Below, in pieces: positions 58,127-64,000 of a stretch of 64,000 bases of DNA. The translations under genes were made by a program, and so were the position numbers. Numbering within the stretch: the stretch's first letter is position 1; each line of letters opens with the position of its first letter. This stretch comes from Tritrichomonas musculus (taxonomy: Eukaryota; Parabasalia; Tritrichomonadida; Tritrichomonadidae): assembly GCA_039105265.1 (NCBI GenBank), contig JAPFFF010000002.1, positions 1,302,001 through 1,366,000 of the forward strand, given 5' to 3'. The notes under the pieces were generated by a model that ran no database searches, had not been told where the DNA came from, and saw nothing but the letters and a program-made list of their open reading frames with translations.

Positions 58127-58984
58127 CTATGACTCAAAGTAATATTTGTTCGCCGTTATATTGCAAATAAATTTATCGTGAGGTTCTCTATGCTGCAAAT
58201 ATTCTTTTACTGTCTTTTTGATATTTAGATTGTTATTTGTTTGTTGAAGCAAAGATGTAAAATCTTCTTCTGAATATCCACTATAACATATCAAATTTGT
58301 AGCCAATCTCTTTGCGTTTATGTGGACGAATCGAATTGTTTGAATAGCCATAATACAAGTAATATTATAGTGTCTCGTTTTGGTCAGTAGTCTTAAGAAT
58401 TCAGTATTGTTATGTGTTAATAAATCACTTCCTGCACAGTCATCTAATATTATCAGGGTGTTGTATGGATATGATGAAGTTTGGTATTTTACTAGCTTGT
58501 TTGCTATATATACTATTCTATCATCTATTTCTTGAAGAGAGTGCTAATTTATTAGTCTCTGCTTTTCTTCATTTGTTTCTTTCATTCTTGATAATACATG
58601 CTTTACCATTGCATAATATTTTATCTTTCTCTTTAGATGCTTTTTTAGATAATCCATTAATTCTGCTTCGTTAAGATATACTATTGGTGTCTTTACATTC
58701 TTACTCATCGCTTCTGCAGTTTTGTCTGCTTTTCCTGATGTTGAACAGAAGATAATTTTTTGGTAGTAGGGATGCTTAAATAATCTCTCTGTTATCATAA
58801 TGTGTTTCCATATCCAATAACTCTTTCCTGCACCTGGTTTGCCTATAAGAAAATAGATACCATTAGTGCTAAATGGATAGGAAGGATGTAATGGTTTCAT
58901 CAACGCGCCCTCTATTTCTTTTTGGTTTTTCTTCATTGTCTTTTGGATTAGTGATTCCACTTCTTTCATTATTTGTTTAGACAT
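58127..58984 (-). pseudogene. A32-like packaging ATPase, Maverick E (broken)
   Basis: Walker A IYFLIGKPGAGKSYWIWKH, Walker B NTLIILDDCAGSDLL, sensor-like TKTRHYNITCIMAIQTIRF and GYSEEDFTSLLQQTNNNLNI. Same family as 17755 and 61799. About one break. Integrase gene follows upstream after 10 bp. Confidence 0.85.
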
Positions 58985-58994
58985 TTATTTGTGG

Positions 58995-60071
58995 TTAAAT
59001 CCATTTCCTAATATTTGATGGTATATTTTTTTGTTTGCTCCAGTAATCCATCTCAAGATTGGATAATTTAGTTGGTGCTCCCTCTCGTAAATTTTTAGCT
59101 GGAATTACATCTTCTGTTCCCTCGCTATATTTTATTTTATATTTATTCTTAGCTGCATCATATGATATAATCTTCTCAACAATACCTCTCTTGCCTCCCT
59201 TTAGTGTTTGCGCTATATTTTTATTCTGCGTTTTTATTAGTCAGTATCCTGGTAATTTATCTATTGATTCATCTTTGGACTTAACTATAAACTGATTGCC
59301 AGCCTTGGAATCAACTATGTATGCTTCCTTGCTGACCCTATTTCTGCGCTTCGAAAATGGTTCCTTAGCTTGAATAATTCTAACTCTATCATTTGGTTTG
59401 AAATCATAGGGATTGTTTTGTGACTTGGTTTTTACATATTCTTTTTCATCTTTTTCTGTCATTTCATTTGGTATTTTATAGTCTAGTGACCTGTGAGGAG
59501 AATTGTTGTATGAATCTATTAAACCATTCATCTCTTGTTCTCCAATATATCTATTCTCACCAACTAAATCTCTTATTGTTCTCATGAATCTATTTATAAT
59601 GCCTAGCACATTATGGTTATTGTCTTCTGTAGTATTGTATATTATATCATGTGTTTTCATCAGTTGTAATACATCGTTGGACAAATAAGCTGCATTTTGG
59701 TCTGATGTTATAGAATAGACATCTGGTTCTTCTTCAAAAAATTTATTTAATGCCTTTGCTACTTCTTTTGCACCCTTCCCCTTCATTGGATAGCTATATG
59801 CTTTTCTCGTATTAATATTAATTAACATCAAATAATTTAATCCATCTTTTGTCTTGTCATTTATGAATGTGTCCATTTGGTATCCACCTGAATGCTTCGA
59901 ATAGATGTTCATGAATTTTGCCTTTGGTACTTTAACATCATGCACCACTTTCTTTAAATAATTTAATGCTGCCTCTTCTGTGAATCCATAGCGTTTTGCA
60001 AGAGGGACAAATTTAGATGGTGTCTTCCACGGAAATTTCTTAAATAACTCATCTATTGTCTTGTAAGTCAT
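58995..60071 (-). pseudogene. Retrovirus-like integrase, Maverick E (broken)
   Basis: N-terminal PWKTPSKFVPLAKRYGFTEE, catalytic-core blocks GYQMDTFINDKTKDGLNYLM, SITSDQNAAYLS and NNHNVLGIINRFMRTIRDLV, then YNNSPHRSLDYKIPNEMT, RVSKEAYIVDSKAGNQFIVK and a chromodomain-like end (GIVEKIISYDAAKNKYKIKY). Same architecture as 18638 and 62676. About one break. Confidence 0.82.
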
Positions 60072-60081
60072 TTCAATTTAT

Positions 60082-61014
60082 TTAAATGTAAAGCATCTTC
60101 TTGTATGGTAAGAATTGCATTTCAATAACAAATGATTCACCGACTGGTAATTTAAATGGTGCTTTATATTCACGAGCAGAATATAAATCAATCCAAAATC
60201 TTTGGTCTGTTGAATTCAGCTTAAAGTATTTGATGGGGTTGAAATTAACATTTGAATTACCAATATAATAACGATTTGATTGTTCTGCTATTGATGAATA
60301 AACTTTACATGAATGTCTATCCCATACATTATCAAACGTTAAAACTTTATCATAGTACTTTAAATAAACATCTTTATTGTTTTGATTAACTCCATCACCA
60401 ATATTAAATACTTCATCAAAATCTTTATTTGTTTCTTTTAATTTGAATGCTACACCATATTCATCCGCATCATTATTATTTCGTTCTGAATATATTTTTT
60501 CATGAAAACCCCTCTCATCATAATAGCCATCAGATTGTATATCTCTATTTAAAATATCAGTATCTGACTGTACAAATATTTCATTGACGTCCTTCCACCA
60601 TGATGCTATATAGTTTTTTATTGATGTATGAATAGCATTAAAGAATCCTCTAAAATCTCCTTCTATCGACATCCAATCGATAACTTTTACATCTTTTACT
60701 TTTATATTATCTTTATACGATAACATCATATTATTTATTTTTGAAGTCGTATCATTCCCTTCCACTATATTAAAATATTTCTTTTGAAATTTTGCAATTG
60801 TGATGGTGAATTCAATTTTTCTTCTTCTCGCAATCAACCACATATTTCTTACTCCAACAATAGATTCTCCTCTATTTGAAGTGCACCATTCTTGTGGGAA
60901 ATTAAAGTAATATCGATTTGGTTTGCTGGGGTCTTGCTGTCAATCTTCTAAAAAGTAAGCATATTCTATAGGAATCGGTGTTTGCTCTTCAGCTGGATTT
61001 AGCGTCGGGTACAT
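60082..61014 (-). pseudogene. Minor capsid (penton-type) protein, Maverick E (broken)
   Basis: The gene starts inside the right TIR (ATG at 61014, PTLNPAEEQTPIPIE). It has TSNRGESIVGVRN, RRRKIEFTITIAKFQ, VWDRHSCKVYSSIAEQSNRY, PIKYFKLNSTDQRFWIDLYS and the C terminus VIEMQFLPYKKMLYI. Shared with B and D. About one break. A beta-rich C-terminal half next to the integrase gene suggests a jelly-roll minor capsid. Confidence 0.65.
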
Positions 61015-61727
61015 TTCAATCGTGGTAAATATTTTTTTGTAGTCATTAATGACAAATGGCAGCGTTAGCTGACCCAAGCTTTGCTTGTGGAGGGATTTTT
61101 ATTCCATAATTTGGTGGTGCTCATCAAAACATCTATATCTTGGTGCATCTCTTTCTCTTTTCCTATCATAATCATCATTGTATTTCAAGACTGCTGCACG
61201 CCTAAATTTGGCATATCTGAAACCACTAAATGTATTCCTTTCACAAGCTTTAGCTTGGGCCTTGCTTTAGCAAGTCATCTAGTACTTCAATGATGACATA
61301 TCCATGCGAATCACATGTCCTAACATTTTTAAATGCATCATATACTTGTTGTGTCTCTCGTGATGTATAGTAGGGGTTTCTTAAAGTGAACTTTTTATAC
61401 TGTGTCATAATTTTTAAATCAGAAGGGGTGTCCATTTAATAGCGGGAAAAAATTAATGGCAGCTTAGCTGACTTTTGGCGTTAGCCAAATGGAGGTATTT
61501 TTTACACGGGACGTTAAAAAATCACGCCATTTTATATACTACTTTTTGTGAAGAGAACTTTTTGAATTGTTAACTTTTTCTGAATGGAACTTTTTGAATA
61601 CGCGAACGATAGAACTTTTTGAATGTCTGGCTTTTTGAATGGGGTCCAGGGGCGGGAGCCCTTGGAGTAGTCTCGAGCGGAGCGAAGAGGGTAGGCTGGG
61701 GCTTGCCAAAGCCTACCGTTAACTACT
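60973..61727. repeat. Maverick E right TIR
   Basis: Inverted copy of 38627-39381, ending with ...AACTACT before TTTGG. It includes the first codons of the minor capsid gene, so the left TIR carries a silent copy of those codons. Confidence 0.95.
61099..61435 (-). CDS. Small gene in the right TIR of Maverick E
   Basis: Second copy of the gene at 38919-39255, with one residue difference seen in the first ORF (VYDAFKN here, VYNTFKN there is two changes side by side). The small differences show that the two TIRs have begun to drift. Confidence 0.5.
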
Positions 61728-61732
61728 TTTGG
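61728..61732. repeat. Target-site duplication of Maverick E, right copy
   Basis: TTTGG, matching 38622-38626. Confidence 0.8.
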
Positions 61733-61798
61733 AATAATTTGGCTTCCAATAATCTTCTACTGAATGACGTTCAATTCCCATTTTTAAAAAATTAAAAA

Positions 61799-62665
61799 TT
61801 ATTCGAAATAGTACTTATTAGCAGAAATATTCATTACGAATTTTTCATGTGGTTCTTTATGTTGTAAGTATTCAGCTACTGTCTGCTTAGTATTTAATGA
61901 GTTATTAGTTTGTTGCAACAAGCTAGTAAAATCTTCCTCACTATATCCTGTATAACATATGATATCTGTTGCTAACCTTTTAGCATTCATATGAACAAAT
62001 CGAATAGTTTGGATAACCATGATACATGTTAAATTATAGTGTCTTGTCTTGGTTAACAACTTGATAAATTCACTATTACCATTCTTTAATAAATCACTAC
62101 CTGCACAATCATCTAGTATCAATAATGTATTATATGGATATGATGATGTTTCATACTTGACGAGCTTATTTGCTATATATATTATTTTATCATTGAGCTC
62201 ATTTAAATGATGCTTCTCAATGAGCCTCCTCATTTCGTCATTGGTCTCTTTCATTCGAGATAATACATATTTGACAATAGCATAATACTTTATCTTTCTT
62301 CGAAGATGTCTTTTAAGATAACTCATTAATTCTCTTTCCTTTACATAATCGATTCTTGATTGTATCTGTTTATTAAGTGTTTCAGCTGTTTTATCCATTT
62401 TACCAGAACTTGAGCAAAATATTATCTTTTGGTAGTATGGATGTTTAAACAACCTCTCTGTTATCATAATATGTCTCCATATCCAAAAACTTTTACCAGC
62501 ACCTGGTTTACCAATTAAAAAGTATATATCATTTGTACTAAAAGGATAATCAGGTGATAATGGTTTAATCAAAGCACCATCTATCTCTTTCATGTTCTTC
62601 CGTAAGGTTTCTTTAATCAATGTTTCTACTTTATTTATGAGTTCTGCATTTGGGGGTTCATCCAT
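61799..62665 (-). CDS. A32-like packaging ATPase, Maverick D
   Basis: 288 residues, reads through. Walker A IYFLIGKPGAGKSFWIWRH (residues ~45-63), Walker B NTLLILDDCAGSDLL (~175), TKTRHYNLTCIMVIQTIRF, and GYSEEDFTSLLQQTNNSLNT near the C terminus, ending with ANKYYFE as in B and E. Powers DNA packaging in Polintons. Its downstream neighbour is the Gly-rich gene cut by E; integrase is 10 bp upstream. Confidence 0.92.
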   Translation of the reverse strand: MDEPPNAELINKVETLIKETLRKNMKEIDGALIKPLSPDYPFSTNDIYFLIGKPGAGKSFWIWRHIMITERLFKHPYYQKIIFCSSSGKMDKTAETLNKQIQSRIDYVKERELMSYLKRHLRRKIKYYAIVKYVLSRMKETNDEMRRLIEKHHLNELNDKIIYIANKLVKYETSSYPYNTLLILDDCAGSDLLKNGNSEFIKLLTKTRHYNLTCIMVIQTIRFVHMNAKRLATDIICYTGYSEEDFTSLLQQTNNSLNTKQTVAEYLQHKEPHEKFVMNISANKYYFE

Positions 62666-62675
62666 TTACAAATTT

Positions 62676-63830
62676 TTAAATGTATTTCATAATTTTATCT
62701 GGTATTGGTTTGCCCTCAACCTTTTGACCTGCTTTAATTTGTCGTTCATAATTTTTCTTTTGTTCCAACCAATATTGTCTTTCTGCTGTACCAAGTACCA
62801 ATGGATTACCTCTCCTTACATCTCGAATAGTTTGTCTAGCAAAGGCATCATCACCTTCGACTCCTTCCCATTTTAAATCATACTTACCAGTATCTTCATC
62901 AAAGTTATATATTCGTTCAATAATACCTTCTTTACCTTCATTTAGTCTTTCAGCTACTTTAATCCTTTTGTCTCTTGTCCTTAACAACCTATATCCAGGG
63001 AATGAACTAGTTGAACCATCTTTGGACCTGACCACAAACTGGTTACCTTTTTGCGAGTCAACTATATAAGACTCATTGGACAAATTACTTCTTCTTTTAC
63101 CAAATGGTTCTTTTTCAAGTACTAACCTGACCTTCTCACCTGGATTAAAATGGTATGGATTAATGCGTGCATTCTTTTGTATGTGCTTTATTTCATCCTC
63201 TGGAGTAATATCATTAGGTGCTTTATTATCTAAAGACCTATGAGGAGAGTTGTTATATATGTTGACCAAATCATGCATCTCCTTTGGTTGAATAAACATA
63301 TTTTCACCAATAGCATCTCTTATAGTTCTCATAAACCTATTAATAATGTCAAGTACATTATGGTTATTCTCAGTAGTTGTTCGGTATTTTATGTTCTTCT
63401 CTCTCATGAAGTCTAAGACTGTTGATGATAAATATGCTGCATCCTCATCACTTGTTATCGAATGTACATGAGGTACATCATTAACAAATTTATGAAGTGC
63501 TGTTAATACTTCTCTTGCTCCTTTACCATTCATAGGATATGCATATGCTTTTCTGGTGTTGATATTGATGAACATTAGATAATTCAACCCACCTGCCTAT
63601 TTATTATTAATGAAGGTATCCATTTGATAACCATGAGGATGTTTGGATACAATAGGTATATATTGTGCTTTAGGTACTCTCTTATCATGTACTACTCTTT
63701 CATCAAAGTATTTCTTTGCTTCGTCTTCATTTAGATTCTCTTGTTTTGCCATGCTAAGGTATTTGTCCAAGGTCTTCCATTTAGCTTTGTTGTATAATTT
63801 TTCATATGGGCTTGGTTCTTCTTTACTCAT
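62676..63830 (-). pseudogene. Retrovirus-like integrase, Maverick D (broken)
   Basis: N-terminal part: KWKTLDKYLSMAKQENLNED, VPKAQYIPIVSKHPHGYQMD. Core: HSITSDEDAAYLSS, NNHNVLDIINRFMRTIRDAI, YNNSPHRSLDNKAPNDITPE. C-terminal: NLSNESYIVDSQKGNQFVVR and a chromodomain-like GIIERIYNFDEDTGKYDLKW. About one break. Otherwise very close in plan to the intact integrase of B. Confidence 0.82.
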
Positions 63831-63836
63831 TTATTT

Positions 63837-64000
63837 TTAAATAAACATCTTATCGTATTGAAGGAATTGCATTTCGATTACAAATGAATCTTTAGGATGT
63901 AGTTTGGTTGGACAATTATAATGAGCATCACTATAGAAGTCTATCCAAAACCTTTGGTCCATTGAGTTTAACTTGAAGTACTTAATCGGACTATATTCAA
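63837..64000 (-). CDS. Minor capsid (penton-type) protein, Maverick D, C-terminal part
   Basis: Partial at the window edge. The minus strand reads IKYFKLNSMDQRFWIDFYSD and SFVIEMQFLQYDKMFI, the conserved C terminus of the family at 19742 and 60082. It directly precedes the integrase gene in the cluster with a 6-bp spacer. Confidence 0.7.
   Translation of the reverse strand, partial: EYSPIKYFKLNSMDQRFWIDFYSDAHYNCPTKLHPKDSFVIEMQFLQYDKMFI

Larger units (their letters stand above)
38627..61727. mobile_element. Maverick E (near-whole Polinton-type element)
   Basis: A 23,101-bp element with 755-bp TIRs (38627-39381 and 60973-61727), tips AGTAGTTAACGG, inserted in a late gene of Maverick D. Parts: TIR gene; three fibre-like genes (-); penton-like gene (+); repeat-rich spacer; small Cys protein (+); GIY-YIG/T5orf172-like gene (-); protein-primed polymerase (+); HNH gene (+); bZIP-like (-); RILSS-family (-); 142-residue (-); 4913-family (-); capsid (-); basic protein (-); Gly-rich protein (-); ATPase (-); integrase (-); minor capsid (-). 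Size and content are typical of Trichomonas Mavericks. Polymerase, fibres and penton-like genes read through; roughly five or six breaks elsewhere. TIR copies differ at only a few sites, so it is young and younger than D. Confidence 0.95.
61728..64000. mobile_element. Maverick D, right segment
   Basis: Resumes D after the insertion of E: the 5' end of the Gly-rich gene (61728-61782), ATPase, integrase, and part of the minor capsid gene running off the window. Gene order is the same as in B and E, supporting one split element. Confidence 0.88.

Noticed and set aside
1-64000. tRNA, rRNA or riboswitch
   Set aside because: No cloverleaf or rRNA-like block was recognised by eye; a covariance search would be decisive.

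Overview
The window is almost wholly mobile DNA from an AT-rich, intron-poor protist genome. I read it as Trichomonas vaginalis or a close parabasalid relative. The reasons are several stacked Maverick/Polinton elements, compact intronless genes with very short 5' leaders (some with TCA-type initiator motifs a few bases before the ATG), the standard genetic code, and resident hAT-like and pogo-like transposase remains. I recognise no ordinary cellular gene, rRNA, tRNA or CRISPR array.

Layout. 1-3590: the end of a pogo-like (DDE_1) transposase, then tandem repeats in AT-rich DNA. 3591-4439 and 13193-13945: a hAT-like transposase gene cut in two by Maverick A. Maverick A (4440-13192, 8,753 bp) has exact ends: 492-bp terminal inverted repeats (TIRs) and the 6-bp target duplication TACGCA. 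It carries a protein-primed type B DNA polymerase, a packaging-type ATPase and about nine small genes, but I see no integrase or capsid gene. 13945-21830: remnant B, a fibre-like fragment joined to a Maverick late-gene block (major capsid, two small virion-type proteins, ATPase, integrase, minor capsid, HNH). 21831-23596: AT-rich DNA with no gene. 23597 to about 31970: remnant C, a relative of A with the same gene families in a permuted order plus HNH genes. 31988-38626 and 61728-64000: Maverick D, split by Maverick E. D's capsid gene also holds a 1.19-kb hAT-type element (36399-37586). Maverick E (38627-61727, 23,101 bp) has 755-bp TIRs and a TTTGG target duplication, and is close to whole.

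How the genes work together. In B, D and E the late block has one order: conserved small proteins, major capsid, basic protein, small amphipathic or Gly-rich protein, A32-like ATPase, rve-type integrase, minor capsid. E adds a protein-primed polymerase, a second jelly-roll/penton-like protein, three phage-like fibre proteins and HNH/GIY-YIG-type nucleases. Polymerase plus integrase would copy and insert the element; capsid plus ATPase suggests a virion phase in the past. A and C belong to a second lineage with a different polymerase (zinc finger and, in A, an inserted HNH module), a different ATPase and perhaps a different capsid. All these elements are treated as fossils. A looks shortened with a few breaks, B and C are degraded, D is interrupted by two insertions, and E looks near-whole with roughly five or six breaks.

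The most unusual signal is a set of short GC-rich inserts made of perfect hairpins with 2-5-base loops. They are scattered through A, B, C and E inside genes and TIRs. Two copies in different genes of C show compensatory stem changes, as expected of a small palindromic mobile sequence.
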